Shown one piece after another: positions 1-8,164 of a DNA stretch of 64,000 nt. The stretch covers positions 5,828,001 to 5,892,000 of the forward strand of contig NZ_CP067041.1 of NCBI RefSeq assembly GCF_016599855.1, written 5' to 3'. The notes under the pieces were generated by a model. The model saw nothing but the letters and a program-made list of their open reading frames with translations. It was not told the DNA's origin and did not search any database. Position 1 is the first letter of the stretch. The number at the start of each line of letters is the position of its first letter. Position numbers and translations under genes: made by a program. The stretch is from Bradyrhizobium diazoefficiens. Lineage in GTDB: Bacteria > Pseudomonadota > Alphaproteobacteria > Rhizobiales > Xanthobacteraceae.

Positions 1-526
1 TGCCGTGCTTGAAGACCTGGCGCCGCACCGTCTGGACGAAGCAGTTGATCGCCCATTTCGACGACGCATAGACCGGCTCCCAGGGCGTCGGAAAATGCGC
101 CGCCAGCGAACTCGTGACGATGATGTCGCCGGTCCGGCGCGCGATCATGTGCGGCAGCACGTCGTGCACGTTCTTCATCACGACGTTGACGTTCAAATTC
201 AGCATCCGGTCGATCGCCGTCGTCTCGGCATCGACGAGGTCGCCGCCGACATAGGCGCCCGCATTGGCATGCAGGATGTCGAGCTGGCCCGCCTTCTCCA
301 GAACGCGCGGCAGCAACGTTGCGCAGTCTTTGGGATCGAGGAGGTCGACGACCAGCGGGATCACGGCGTCGCCATGCTTGTTGCCAAGCGCCGTCAGCGC
401 AGCCTCGTCGCGGTCGACCATCACCACGCGCGCGCCCGCGGCCAGCATTGCTTCAGTGCTCGCGAGCCCGATGCCCGATGCGGCCCCGGTCACGGCAGCG
501 ACCTTGCCGTCCAATTCTCTTGCCAT
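1..526 (-). CDS. SDR oxidoreductase, ribitol 2-dehydrogenase-like (partial)
   Basis: The gene runs off the left edge, so only about 175 N-terminal residues are visible. They show a classical short-chain dehydrogenase: a TGAASGIG dinucleotide-binding motif near residue 14, the ANAG motif near residue 88, and the catalytic YASSK at about residue 156. The stretch HANAGAYVGG and the later TVRRQVFKHG match what I remember of Klebsiella ribitol 2-dehydrogenase better than other SDRs, so oxidation of a sugar alcohol with NAD+ is likely. The start is the ATG followed by codons for ARELDGKVA. Substrate is inferred, and no polyol transporter is visible in this window. Confidence 0.8.
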   Translation of the reverse strand, partial: MARELDGKVAAVTGAASGIGLASTEAMLAAGARVVMVDRDEAALTALGNKHGDAVIPLVVDLLDPKDCATLLPRVLEKAGQLDILHANAGAYVGGDLVDAETTAIDRMLNLNVNVVMKNVHDVLPHMIARRTGDIIVTSSLAAHFPTPWEPVYASSKWAINCFVQTVRRQVFKHG

Positions 527-598
527 GAGATCACCATCCCGCTGATGGTCGGCAGTATAGCGATCCCAGGCGAACTGGCGATGCCGATCGCAGGTCCC

Positions 599-702
599 GT
601 AGGGTGGGCAAAGGCGCCCTTGCGCCGTGCCCACCATCTCTCCGTGCATTCCGACAGATTGGTGGGCACGGCGCGCGAAGAGCGCGCCTTTGCCCACCCT
701 AC
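599..702. repeat. Intergenic palindrome, family A
   Basis: A long inverted repeat fills the gap between two genes. Its outer arms are perfect over 19 bp (GTAGGGTGGGCAAAGGCGC and its complement), and the inner arms repeat GTGCCCACCA and TGGTGGGCAC. A degenerate relative sits at 25375-25457. It would form a strong RNA hairpin at the 3' end of the minus-strand VOC gene's neighbourhood. Such elements are common dispersed repeats in bradyrhizobia. Confidence 0.85.
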
Positions 703-717
703 GGCACCGTTAGCCCT

Positions 718-1155
718 TCACCCCGCATACGCCCTATCCAACTCCGCAATCACGATCTTCCGCATCCCCATCATGGCCTGCATGACGCGGTTCGCTTTGG
801 TGCGGTCGGAATCGCCGAGGTAGCGGCCAAGCGCCTTCGGCACCACCTGCCAGGACAGACCAAATTTGTCCTTGAGCCAGCCGCAGCGGGATTCTTCGCC
901 ACCATCCGCAATCAACCGGCTCCAGAAATAGTCGACCTCTGCCTGCGTCTCCACGCTGATGAAGAACGACACCGCCTCGTTGAAGCGATGTTGCGGCCCG
1001 CCGTTGAGGGCGTGGAAGCGCTGGCCTTCGAGCTCGAACACCGCCATGAAGTCGCTGACGGTCTCGATCCTAGCGTTGGGAAACACCGATTTGTAGAACG
1101 CGACGGCTGCGGGGACGTTGTTGTCGAACCAGAGGAACGGCGTGATGGAGGTCAT
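718..1155 (-). CDS. VOC-family (PhnB-like glyoxalase) protein
   Basis: 145 residues beginning MTSITPFLWFDNN, with AVAFYKSVFPNA and a C-terminal region containing FGLSWQVVP. This is the pattern of the PhnB/3-demethylubiquinone-methyltransferase-like branch of the vicinal oxygen chelate superfamily. These small soluble proteins fold as paired beta-alpha-beta-beta-beta units and usually dimerise. Their substrates are mostly unknown. It stands alone between two unrelated genes, so context does not suggest a substrate. The family call is firm; the function is not. Confidence 0.85.
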   Translation of the reverse strand: MTSITPFLWFDNNVPAAVAFYKSVFPNARIETVSDFMAVFELEGQRFHALNGGPQHRFNEAVSFFISVETQAEVDYFWSRLIADGGEESRCGWLKDKFGLSWQVVPKALGRYLGDSDRTKANRVMQAMMGMRKIVIAELDRAYAG

Positions 1156-1278
1156 GTGCGGATATCCTTTGCGTCAGACCGGACGCACCGACGTGCGCCG
1201 TCGCTCGAAGGACGAACGAGCGGACGGCTATCCGACAGGCGCAGCGGAACATTTTCCGTCAATCGCAGGATCAGCCTC

Positions 1279-1764
1279 TCACGAAAACGGCCGCAACACC
1301 GGCTGATAATCCTTCAGCCGCGCATCGCATCCCGTTTCCCACGGAAATCGGCCGTCGTGGTCCGGCCACACGATCTGGAGGCAGGGAAACGGCCGCGGCA
1401 GCTTTGCATAGAACCAGATCGCCGTACCCAGATAGGTATCGTAGGCCCTGAGCGGCACCTCGACGAAGCAGAGCTTGCGCTCGAGCGGAAGGTCATCGCA
1501 AACGTCGCCGGCGACGTAGCGCCGTCCCGCCGCGGCGCGGTCGCGAACAGCGTTGATGACGGCGCAAGCGTCGTTTGGGTCGAGTCCGAACAAGACGAGC
1601 TCGGCGTGCGCGTAGTTGAGGTAGAGACCGATCGAGAAAACATAGGCCGGGACCTGCGCCTCAGCGGCGATGCCCATCAGATGGCAGCCGTGTTCGCGGA
1701 CGTTGCGGAACAACATCTCGTCGGGAGCCCCGTCCGGCTCGGGCCATACGAAACTGTCGAGCAT
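1279..1764 (-). CDS. DUF4262 family protein
   Basis: 161 residues if translation starts at the ATG of MLDSFVWPEP. That start has a GAGAG stretch a few bases upstream; a longer in-frame reading up to 1878 exists but its extra 38 residues look non-conserved. The core NVREHGCHLMGIAAEA ... PAYVFSIGLYLNYAHAELVLFGL is typical of DUF4262, a family of cytoplasmic proteins of unknown function common in actinobacteria and rhizobia. No catalytic motif is apparent, and the neighbours give no functional hint. Confidence 0.75.
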   Translation of the reverse strand: MLDSFVWPEPDGAPDEMLFRNVREHGCHLMGIAAEAQVPAYVFSIGLYLNYAHAELVLFGLDPNDACAVINAVRDRAAAGRRYVAGDVCDDLPLERKLCFVEVPLRAYDTYLGTAIWFYAKLPRPFPCLQIVWPDHDGRFPWETGCDARLKDYQPVLRPFS

Positions 1765-1903
1765 GCGCAACTCTCGCGACGGGATGAGTGGATCGGCATC
1801 AGTGTACCCACCTTCCCGTCTCGGGGCTACGGCCAATGCTTCTCCGAATCCATCCGCCGAACGATTGGTGCCGAGCACCCTTCAATCGATCGACCGAGGG
1901 ATT

Positions 1904-1935
1904 CGGGATTGCTTCGCTTCGCTCGCAATGACGAC
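1904..1935. repeat. Half-copy of palindrome family D
   Basis: A short stretch reading GGGATTGCTTCGCTTCGCTC followed by GCAATGACGA resembles one half of the larger family D elements at 38247-38315 and 61894-61978. It lies in the gap between the DUF4262 gene and the next exported-protein gene. Confidence 0.5.
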
Positions 1936-1951
1936 GTTGATGCAGCCTTCT

Positions 1952-2386
1952 CTACCGCATCGTGATCGCGAGTCCGCTCAGATCCGCATTCGCCATCAGA
2001 CCGGTCTGGTAGCCCGACAGCTCCAGCACCGCGCCCTTCTGGTTGGTCAGCACGATGGCGCGGGCGCCGCGGCCGAGGGCGAGGCCGGCACCGGCGGCAC
2101 CATAGACGCCGGCGACGTCGGAGGGACGGTTGATGTTGGAGACGCGACCGCGCAGCACTGTCTTTGAGCCGCCGAAGACGAGGCCGTAATCGAGCCCGCC
2201 GGTGGAGAGCGAATAGGAGCGGCCGCGGAAGTTCAGCACGCCAGAGCCACCCGAACCGCCGATGAACCAGCCCGCCTTGTAGATCGTCAGCACCACGGTG
2301 CCGCCGTCGGCCTGCGCCGCGGTCGAGAGGCCGGCGAGCGCAGCAATGGCGACGAGCGCGGCACGCAAGGTGGAAGCAATCTTCAT
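1952..2386 (-). CDS. Small exported glycine-rich protein, unknown
   Basis: 144 residues with a clear Sec signal peptide (MKIASTLRAALVAIAALAG, cleavage after AQA near residue 26). The mature part is rich in glycine and small residues (AGWFIGGSGGSGVLNFRG, GVYGAAGAGLALGRGA) and lacks cysteine. The start has a good GGAGAC ribosome site just upstream. The overall look is of a periplasmic lipid- or membrane-associated beta-rich protein, vaguely like the DUF1134/EipA or Ysc84 families. I cannot place it with confidence. Confidence 0.7.
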   Translation of the reverse strand: MKIASTLRAALVAIAALAGLSTAAQADGGTVVLTIYKAGWFIGGSGGSGVLNFRGRSYSLSTGGLDYGLVFGGSKTVLRGRVSNINRPSDVAGVYGAAGAGLALGRGARAIVLTNQKGAVLELSGYQTGLMANADLSGLAITMR

Positions 2387-2516
2387 GGGGCGTCTCCGGG
2401 GGCTATTTTTTGCGAGTGAACGAATCAGATGCCGCAATCTATCCGATCGATCGCGGCGGCAACATGATGGGGCAACGGGCAGAGACGCGAGGTGCAGCCA
2501 CAAATTCAACTGTCTT

Positions 2517-2600
2517 CGCCCGGCTCGACCGGGCGATCCAGTATTCCAGAGGCGGCGCGGCTAGAACCGAGAAGCCCGCGGCGTACTGGATGCCCCGCCC
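2517..2600. repeat. Dispersed repeat, family C
   Basis: Begins with the hairpin CGCCCGGCTCGACCGGGCG followed by ATCCAGTA and ends with the matching GCGTACTGGAT. The same framework recurs at 18037-18139, where the terminal GGGGAATGACG is better kept. Confidence 0.75.
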
Positions 2601-2686
2601 CAGTGCGCGACTGCGCACAAGGTGGAGCATGACAGCGGAGCTTGGTGCTGCCGCCCACGCTAACCGCCATCATCCAATTCTGCCCC

Positions 2687-2773
2687 TGTTTTGCCTGACG
2701 GGTCAATCACTATTTCTGTCTTCCCGAATTCCGATTTTTCAAATCATCTCTACTGTGCATGGGGTTGTTTTCG
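2687..2773 (+). repeat. Dispersed 87-bp element, family H
   Basis: Starts with TGTTTTGCCTGACGGGTCAA and ends with CTACTGTGCATGGGGTTG followed by TTTTCG. A second copy lies on the opposite strand at 38089-38180. Both ends are well conserved and the middle diverges. Confidence 0.75.
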
Positions 2774-2912
2774 CGTTTTGCGTTGGAGCACGCGCGATCT
2801 CGTCACGGTCAACGTGCTACCTGACATATCCGTGATCGGTCACGCTGCGGCTTGCAAGCCGCACCATTTTGCCGCACCAGTCTCCGGTCACATTCCCATC
2901 AGGAGATTTTTC

Positions 2913-3173
2913 ATGCGTCGCGTTCTCGCCCTTTGTGCCGTTGCCGGCATTGCCAGCTCCGCCTTCGCCATGCCCGCGTCCGCAAAGACCGGCTATTACG
3001 TGATCCGTTGGGACAACACCGGCATCTGCCAGGTCTGGAACGAGGATCTCCGCTACAAGCCGTTGCAGTGGGGCGTGTCGACCTACAAGGTCGTCAGCAA
3101 GCCGCTGCCGACCTTCACACAGGCTTCCGAGCTCCAGATCAAGATGCGCGCCGAGCGCCGCTGCACGCTCTGA
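2913..3173 (+). CDS. Small exported protein, unknown
   Basis: 86 residues with a textbook signal peptide: MRRVLALCAVAGIASSAFA, cleavage probably after PASA near residue 24. The mature part starts KTGYYVIRWDNTGICQVWNE and has two cysteines (the CQVW cysteine and RRCTL at the end) that could form a disulfide in the periplasm. An AGGAG ribosome site sits 8 bp before the ATG. A rho-independent terminator follows. The sequence type is common in Bradyrhizobium, but its function is unknown to me. Confidence 0.85.
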   Translation: MRRVLALCAVAGIASSAFAMPASAKTGYYVIRWDNTGICQVWNEDLRYKPLQWGVSTYKVVSKPLPTFTQASELQIKMRAERRCTL

Positions 3174-3198
3174 GCCGGTCAGGCAGTTCAATTCTCGA

Positions 3199-3233
3199 GG
3201 GCGGGTTGCGCGAGCAGCCCGCCCTTTCCTTTT
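3199..3233 (+). terminator. Rho-independent terminator
   Basis: An 11-bp stem (GGGCGGGTTGC pairing with GCAGCCCGCCC, one G-T pair) with a 4-nt loop, followed by TTTCCTTTT, ends the small exported gene. Confidence 0.85.
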
Positions 3234-3266
3234 GCACCGGCCCGTGGCGGGCACGCTCGAGGGCTC

Positions 3267-3752
3267 TTACGCGTCCTTGTGTGCGCCGGGATGAATCAAA
3301 ATGTCACGCGCGGCGGAGAGGTCGATGAAGGCCTGCGCGCTGCCGCCCCGGTCGGGGTGCATGCCCTTGGCGGCGCGGCGGTAGGCCTGGTTGATGTCCT
3401 CGCAAGTGAGCTGCACCGCGAGCGGCAGGCCGAGCACCTTGCGGGCGCGGTCCTCGCGGGACAGCTTTTTCGGCGCCGCGTTGCGGCGGCCAAAGCGCGG
3501 CGCGGTCAGGTCATGGACGACATCGAGGATCACGCCGACGCGGCGCCGGGCGGCCAGCGTTACGCCGTCATCGTCATTGTCTGCGGCCTGGCGCAGCACG
3601 GGCAGCGCCTGCTCGGCCGCCTGCCGCAACATCGTATCAGTGCTCGTCCGCACGATCTCGGCCACCAGCCGGCCGGCCTCGGCCCAATCGGCGTCGTCGG
3701 CCGACCGCAGGCGCTCGAGCGCCAATTTCCAGGATTCCAGTCGTTCCATCAT
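3267..3752 (-). CDS. DnaJ-domain protein
   Basis: 161 residues from the ATG of MMERLESWK; the longer frame upstream starts only with TTG. The C-terminal 60 residues form a degenerate J domain: DINQAYRRAAKGMHPDRGGS contains the HPD tripeptide needed to stimulate Hsp70 ATPase. The N-terminal 90 residues are helical and acidic (WAEAGRLVAEIVRTSTD), with no zinc finger. It is therefore a type III J protein that probably directs DnaK to a particular client. It is transcribed alone. The client is unknown. Confidence 0.85.
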   Translation of the reverse strand: MMERLESWKLALERLRSADDADWAEAGRLVAEIVRTSTDTMLRQAAEQALPVLRQAADNDDDGVTLAARRRVGVILDVVHDLTAPRFGRRNAAPKKLSREDRARKVLGLPLAVQLTCEDINQAYRRAAKGMHPDRGGSAQAFIDLSAARDILIHPGAHKDA

Positions 3753-3863
3753 GCGCGCAACGTTTAGCAATGGAGATGAGTATGCCAAGCCGGCCGTTTC
3801 CGACCCCTTAATTTCGAGTTAGCCTTTCATGAAACTTAGAAACGAATCCGGGAGGAAATTGTC

Positions 3864-4631
3864 ATGGCATTGCTCGCAAACCACATCGCTGTCGTCACGG
3901 GCGCCGGTTCCGGCATCGGCCGGGCGATCGCCGCCGGCTACGCCCGCGAGGGTGCGCAAGTCGTGCTGCTCGACGTCAATGCTGACACAGTCGCGGACGC
4001 CGCCCAGGAGATCCGCGGGGCCGGCGGCAAGGCCGAGAGCTTTGCGCTCGACGTCACCAGGCGCGAGGACTGCTTCGCGCTAGCGAAGCAGATCGCCGAC
4101 AGGGTCGGGCAGGTCTCGATCCTCGTCAACAATGCCGGCATCACCCGCCGCAACGCCTTCACCGCGGAGACCGAGACGGTGGCGAAGGACTGGAATGACA
4201 TCATCTCGCTCAACCTCAATGGCGTCTTCAACGTCACCCAAGCCTTCCTCGCGCCGTTGCGCGCAAGCAAAGGCCGCATCGTCAATATCGGCTCGATCCA
4301 GTCCTTCGTGCATCTGCGCACGCCGAGCTCGGCGGCGTATACCACTTCAAAACACGGCGTGCTCGGCTTCACAAAGGCGCTCGCGGTCGAACTCGGCAAG
4401 GAAGGCGTGTGCGTCAACGCGATCGGGCCGGGTTTCATCGAGACCAACCTCAACGCCAATGTGCGTGCCACCAATCCTGCACTGGTGCAGGCATTCGTCG
4501 ACCACACCCCGCTGGCGCGCACCGGCAAGCCCGAGGACATCGTCGGCCCCGCGATCTTCCTCGCCTCGGACCTGTCATCCTATGTCACCGGAACGATCGT
4601 GATGGTCGATGGTGGATATCGCACGGTGTGA
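3864..4631 (+). CDS. SDR family oxidoreductase
   Basis: 255 residues, the usual length of a classical SDR. The NAD(P) motif TGAGSGIGRA is near residue 13, LLDVN ends beta-2 (favouring NAD+), NNAG is near residue 90, the catalytic serine lies in NIGSIQS, and YTTSK carries the Tyr-Lys pair. The C-terminal MVDGGYRTV is typical. A GGGAGGAAA ribosome site precedes the ATG. It resembles 3-oxoacyl-ACP reductase and glucose-dehydrogenase-like members; the substrate cannot be read from sequence. It appears monocistronic. Confidence 0.9.
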   Translation: MALLANHIAVVTGAGSGIGRAIAAGYAREGAQVVLLDVNADTVADAAQEIRGAGGKAESFALDVTRREDCFALAKQIADRVGQVSILVNNAGITRRNAFTAETETVAKDWNDIISLNLNGVFNVTQAFLAPLRASKGRIVNIGSIQSFVHLRTPSSAAYTTSKHGVLGFTKALAVELGKEGVCVNAIGPGFIETNLNANVRATNPALVQAFVDHTPLARTGKPEDIVGPAIFLASDLSSYVTGTIVMVDGGYRTV

Positions 4632-4828
4632 GCGGGATCGGTCCGCATCGCTATGCATCTCGTGCCAATCGCGGCAACGCGGCGGCATTCCCAAGGTCAA
4701 TTCGTGCGAGGGCTCGCGATTAACTTTTCATTAACCAAACCCGCCCACCGTAGATCCACGGCTTGGGGGTCGTTTGTTCTCGATCCGCTTCCGACGATGG
4801 AAGCGGGCGTTGATCGGGGAGTGTATTG

Positions 4829-5077
4829 ATGACCACTGTTCATGTCGCGGCGCCCGAGCAGGGCGCGCAATTCCTTGCCCCCAACGAGATCGTTCCGCTG
4901 TTGATCGGTGCGACCGTCGACGAGGTCGAGCGCGAGCTCGTGCTCCAGACGCTCGCGCGCTGCCACGGCAACCGCACGCGTGCCTCGCGCGTGCTCGGCC
5001 TGTCGGTGCGCACGCTGCGCAACAAGATCAGGCTCTACGCCGCCTCCGGCATCGAGGTGCCTGCGCATCACGATTGA
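4829..5077 (+). CDS. Fis-type helix-turn-helix protein
   Basis: 82 residues starting at the ATG with GGGGAG about 9 bp upstream. The second half, VERELVLQTLARCHGNRTRA followed by SRVLGLSVRTLRNKIR, is a Fis/NtrC-type DNA-binding domain almost identical in style to the C-terminus of FlbD-like flagellar activators. No AAA+ or receiver domain is attached, so this is a stand-alone HTH unit. It may act as a nucleoid-type or co-regulatory factor. It sits just upstream of the collagen-like gene but has its own leader. Confidence 0.85.
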   Translation: MTTVHVAAPEQGAQFLAPNEIVPLLIGATVDEVERELVLQTLARCHGNRTRASRVLGLSVRTLRNKIRLYAASGIEVPAHHD

Positions 5078-5105
5078 CGCGCAAGGCCGCGCGCCGTCCC
5101 GCCGA

Positions 5106-5119
5106 TTGATGTTGATCAA
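5106..5119 (+). promoter_or_regulatory. FNR/FixK-type box
   Basis: TTGATGTTGATCAA is a perfect match to the symmetric FNR/FixK consensus TTGAT-N4-ATCAA. Its centre lies about 87 bp before the GTG of the collagen-like gene. A possible -10 (TATCAT, 5151-5156) would put the site near -50, which is further than the usual -41.5, so the transcription start needs mapping. Confidence 0.6.
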
Positions 5120-5199
5120 GCCCGGCAGGATGCGCGGGCGGAATTGCTGCTATCATCAAACGCCGCTAAGTAGCTTGCGTGCGCAGAAGGAGGAGCGGC

Positions 5200-5691
5200 G
5201 TGGCAGACGATCAGGGACGGCCGGGACCTCAGGGCCCGCGTGGGCGGCAGGGCGAGCCGGGATGGCCAGGACCGCAAGGTCATCCGGGCAAGCGGGGCCC
5301 CGACGGCGCACGCGGCAAGCCGGGACCGCAGGGCAAGCCGGGACCGGCCGGAAAGGCCGGACCGCAAGGCAAGGCCGGTCCGCCCGGCAAGCCAGGCGAA
5401 GCCGGTCCGCGGGGAGCCGCCGGTCCGCAAGGCCCAGCCGGTCCTCAAGGCCCGCGCGGCGAGGCTGGACCGCCCGGCCAGTTGCCGTCGATCGAGCAGG
5501 TGCTGCCCTGGCTGGAGCAGCTGTTCGATGCCTGGGACGAGCGCCGCCGCCAGCGCGAGCAGGAGGCCGCCGAGCGCGCCGCACTCGAAGCCGCCGTGCA
5601 CGAGACTGACGATGCGTCCTCCGACGGAGGTGGCGAGAGCGATGACGGCGAAGGCGACGAGCGCAAGAAAAAGAAGAAAAAGAAGAAGTAG
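5200..5691 (+). CDS. Collagen-like Gly-X-Y protein with lysine tail
   Basis: 163 residues from a GTG placed 6 bp after an AAGGAGG ribosome site; an upstream in-frame GTG would overlap that site. Residues from about 7 form 30 uninterrupted G-X-Y triplets rich in GPQ, GKP, GPR and GPP, the signature of a bacterial collagen triple helix. Then comes a helical segment ([20 protein letters not shown]) that could trimerise, an acidic stretch and a run of eight lysines at the C-terminus. No signal peptide or anchor is visible, which is odd for a collagen-like protein. A FixK-type box lies upstream, suggesting expression at low oxygen. Confidence 0.85.
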   Translation: MADDQGRPGPQGPRGRQGEPGWPGPQGHPGKRGPDGARGKPGPQGKPGPAGKAGPQGKAGPPGKPGEAGPRGAAGPQGPAGPQGPRGEAGPPGQLPSIEQVLPWLEQLFDAWDERRRQREQEAAERAALEAAVHETDDASSDGGGESDDGEGDERKKKKKKKK

Positions 5692-5712
5692 GGCAAGGAC
5701 TAGCAGGCGCGT

Positions 5713-5928
5713 CTACTTCGCCTGATCCTCACGCCGCGGCAGCATCCCCATGCGCTCGAACTGCCAGCGCATGGCGCGGTACCAGAGATAGCCGACCGCC
5801 GCGCCGCAAAAGGCGAGGATCACCACGTTCGCGCTCGAGAACGAGCCGCTCCACCACATCATCCACGCGGTCCACAACAGCGTGAAAACGATGGCACCTG
5901 CTTTCAGCGGAAGAAGAGGGCGGCTCAT
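5713..5928 (-). CDS. Small two-helix membrane protein
   Basis: 71 residues with two hydrophobic segments, AGAIVFTLLWTAWMMWWSG and ANVVILAFCGAAVGYLWY, ending in a basic and acidic tail (MLPRREDQAK). GGAGCACG lies a few bases before the ATG. The gene points toward the collagen-like gene and ends 22 bp from it. No family was recognised; it may be an inner-membrane accessory protein. Confidence 0.7.
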   Translation of the reverse strand: MSRPLLPLKAGAIVFTLLWTAWMMWWSGSFSSANVVILAFCGAAVGYLWYRAMRWQFERMGMLPRREDQAK

Positions 5929-6023
5929 GGTTCGTGCTCCGGGTTGTCAAACCCCGGCAGATCATCGCGCGCTCAGCCCCGCCGCTTCCGTGCGCCAGAT
6001 CACGATCGAGCTTCGCGGAATGG

Positions 6024-6290
6024 CTAGCCGAAGCGCTGCCGCGAACGCTCCTTCGCTTTCTCCGCCTCGACCTCCCGGTCGCGCGCCGGCGCCTGGGTGT
6101 GCAGCGACGTCAGCAGCCGCCGTGCTGCCTCCGAGACTTCGACCACCGCGCGCTCGAATGCCGCCTCATTGGGCTGCGACGGTTTGTTGAAGCCGGAGAG
6201 TTTTCGCACGAACTGGAGCGCGCTGGCATGGATCTCATCCTCCGTCGCCGGCGGCTCGAAATTGAACAACGTCTTGATGTTGCGGCACAT
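6024..6290 (-). CDS. DUF2277 family protein
   Basis: 88 residues beginning MCRNIKTLFNFEPPATEDEI, the highly conserved opening of DUF2277. The family consists of small helical cytoplasmic proteins of unknown function found across bacteria. FVRKLSGFNKPSQPNEAAFE in the middle is also typical. A GGAGAG ribosome site lies just before the ATG. The call to family is firm; no function can be given. Confidence 0.9.
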   Translation of the reverse strand: MCRNIKTLFNFEPPATEDEIHASALQFVRKLSGFNKPSQPNEAAFERAVVEVSEAARRLLTSLHTQAPARDREVEAEKAKERSRQRFG

Positions 6291-6415
6291 GCAGTCTCTC
6301 CAGTGATTTCCCCATAAGACGATCGGCGGAGCCGAAATCCTACATCCTTCCGGGCACTTCTGCTAAGGTCCGCGCCAACGCGGCCGCCGGATATGAGCCG
6401 CATGGGGAGAGGAAC

Positions 6416-7492
6416 ATGAAAGCTTCTTGCGCGGCGCTGTCGGCCGTTCTGCTGTCCGTCTCGACATCGGTCTTTGCCGCCGACTATCCGGCGCCGAAAC
6501 AGGGCGATTGGGTCGCCAAGGATTTCAAGTTCCACACAGGCGAAGTCATACCAGACCTGAAGCTGCACTACACCACCGTCGGTGAACCGAGCGGACAACC
6601 GGTGCTGGTGCTGCACGGCACCGGCGGCTCGGGAGCGAGCATGCTGACGCCCGCCTTCGCCGGCGAGATGTTTGGCGCCGGACAGCCGCTCGACGCAGCC
6701 AAATATTACATCATCATTCCCGACGCGATCGGCCACGGCAAATCATCAAAGCCGTCCGACAGCATGAAGACGAGCTTTCCGAAATACGACTACGACGACA
6801 TGGTCGAGGCGCAGCATCGCCTCGTGACCGAAGGCCTCGGCGTCAAGCATCTGCGGCTCGTGATCGGCAACTCCATGGGCGGCATGCAGACCTGGCTGTG
6901 GGGCGAGAAATATCCCAAGGACATGGACGCGCTGGTGCCGATGGCATCGCAGCCGACCGAGATGGCCTCGCGCAACTGGATGCTGCGGCGGATCATGCTC
7001 GACACGATACGTAACGATCCCGACTACAATGGAGGCAACTACACCAGCCAGCCGCGCATGATGAAATATGCCATCACCGCCTACGGCATTGCGAGCAGCG
7101 GCGGCACGCTCGCCTATCAGCAACAGGCGCCGACGGCGGCGAAGGCCGACAAGATCGTCGACGAACGGCTGGCGACGCCGATCACGGCTGACGCCAACGA
7201 CTACGTTTATCAATGGGAGTCCTCGCATGACTACAATGCCGCCGAGAAGCTCGAGGCGATCGAGGCCTCGCTGCTGCTGATCAATTCCGCCGATGACGAG
7301 CGCAATCCTCCCGAGACCGGCGTCACGGAAGCCGCTATGAAGCAGGTGAGGAACGGCAAGCTGTATCTCATCCCGGCAAGTGCTGAGACGCGCGGCCACG
7401 GCACCACCGGCAACGCAAAATTCTACGGCGAGCAGGTCCGGCAATTGCTGCAAACCGCACCGCAGCGAACCGATACGGAGGCACGCCGTTGA
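6416..7492 (+). CDS. Exported alpha/beta-fold hydrolase, MetX-like
   Basis: 358 residues. A signal peptide (to about residue 21, cleavage after VFA) is followed by an alpha/beta hydrolase whose layout follows homoserine acetyltransferase relatives: VLHGTGGSG as oxyanion region, GNSMGGMQTW with the nucleophile Ser153, and an ETRGHG motif near the end giving the likely catalytic histidine. Export to the periplasm rules out a role in methionine synthesis, so hydrolysis of an ester or lactone is more likely. The next gene's TTG overlaps its stop codon, so the two form an operon. Confidence 0.88.
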   Translation: MKASCAALSAVLLSVSTSVFAADYPAPKQGDWVAKDFKFHTGEVIPDLKLHYTTVGEPSGQPVLVLHGTGGSGASMLTPAFAGEMFGAGQPLDAAKYYIIIPDAIGHGKSSKPSDSMKTSFPKYDYDDMVEAQHRLVTEGLGVKHLRLVIGNSMGGMQTWLWGEKYPKDMDALVPMASQPTEMASRNWMLRRIMLDTIRNDPDYNGGNYTSQPRMMKYAITAYGIASSGGTLAYQQQAPTAAKADKIVDERLATPITADANDYVYQWESSHDYNAAEKLEAIEASLLLINSADDERNPPETGVTEAAMKQVRNGKLYLIPASAETRGHGTTGNAKFYGEQVRQLLQTAPQRTDTEARR

Positions 7493-8091
7493 CTGACCTT
7501 TGCGCCGAAGACCTCGCCACCATCTATGCGAAGCCGACCCCGCGCGTGATCGCGAAAGCGCGGCCCGCGATCGACGCGCATGCGAAGAAGTTCATCGAGA
7601 TGTCGCCGTTCTGTGTGCTTGCAACGTCGGGCACCGACGGCAACGTCGACGCCTCACCGCGCGGCGGCGGCATCGGCTTCGTCCATGTCGCCGGCCCCAA
7701 CCAGCTCCTGATGCCCGATCGTGCCGGCAACAACCGCATCGACAGTTTTCGCAACGTCGTCGAGGGCTCGGGCTTCGTCCATTTGTTGTTCTTCGTGCCC
7801 GGCATCGACGAGACGCTCCGCGTCGGCGGACGCGGCACGCTGTCAGCCGATCCGGATCTGCTCGCATCGATGGTCGAGTTCGGCAGGCCGGCGCGCGCAG
7901 TGCTGAACATCGCGGTCAACGAAGTCTACTTCCACTGCGGCAAGGCGCTGATGCGCTCAAAACTATGGGCAGCCGAAAAGGTGCAGCGCTCGGTGATGCC
8001 GAGCATCAGCCAGGTGATCCACGACCAGACCAGCCTCGGCGAGCCGGAGAGCCAGGAGATCGTGGAAGAGCGTTACAAGACGCAGCTATAG
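7489..8091 (+). CDS. Pyridoxamine 5'-phosphate oxidase family protein
   Basis: 200 residues read from a TTG that overlaps the stop of the hydrolase gene (TTGA), with a GGAG 8 bp upstream. The split-barrel flavin-binding fold is indicated by FCVLATSGTDGNVDASPRGG and later NRIDSFRNVVEGS; the ending resembles the MSMEG_1061 subgroup. Members bind FMN or F420, and few have known substrates. Coupling to an exported hydrolase is interesting but does not define a pathway. There is no strong alternative ATG start. Confidence 0.85.
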   Translation: MTDLCAEDLATIYAKPTPRVIAKARPAIDAHAKKFIEMSPFCVLATSGTDGNVDASPRGGGIGFVHVAGPNQLLMPDRAGNNRIDSFRNVVEGSGFVHLLFFVPGIDETLRVGGRGTLSADPDLLASMVEFGRPARAVLNIAVNEVYFHCGKALMRSKLWAAEKVQRSVMPSISQVIHDQTSLGEPESQEIVEERYKTQL

Positions 8092-8101
8092 GCGGGTGTC
8101 G

Positions 8102-8130
8102 AAAAAACCGTCCCGTCGAGACCGGGACGG
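8102..8130 (-). terminator. Rho-independent terminator of bfr
   Basis: Read on the minus strand, CCGTCCCG and CGGGACGG form an 8-bp stem followed directly by six T residues, about 35 bp past the bacterioferritin stop codon. The stem may also serve the convergent plus-strand gene. Confidence 0.85.
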
Positions 8131-8164
8131 CTTCCAAATGTACGGCTGAATTTGACGCCGGAGC

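Larger units (their letters stand above)
2387..2912. other. 526-bp intergenic region with two dispersed repeats
   Basis: No convincing coding sequence is present. The region holds a family C palindrome-like repeat (2517-2600) and a copy of the about 90-bp dispersed element H (2687-2773). The rest, up to 2912, should contain the promoter of the small exported gene that follows. No clear sigma-70 hexamers were singled out. Confidence 0.6.
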
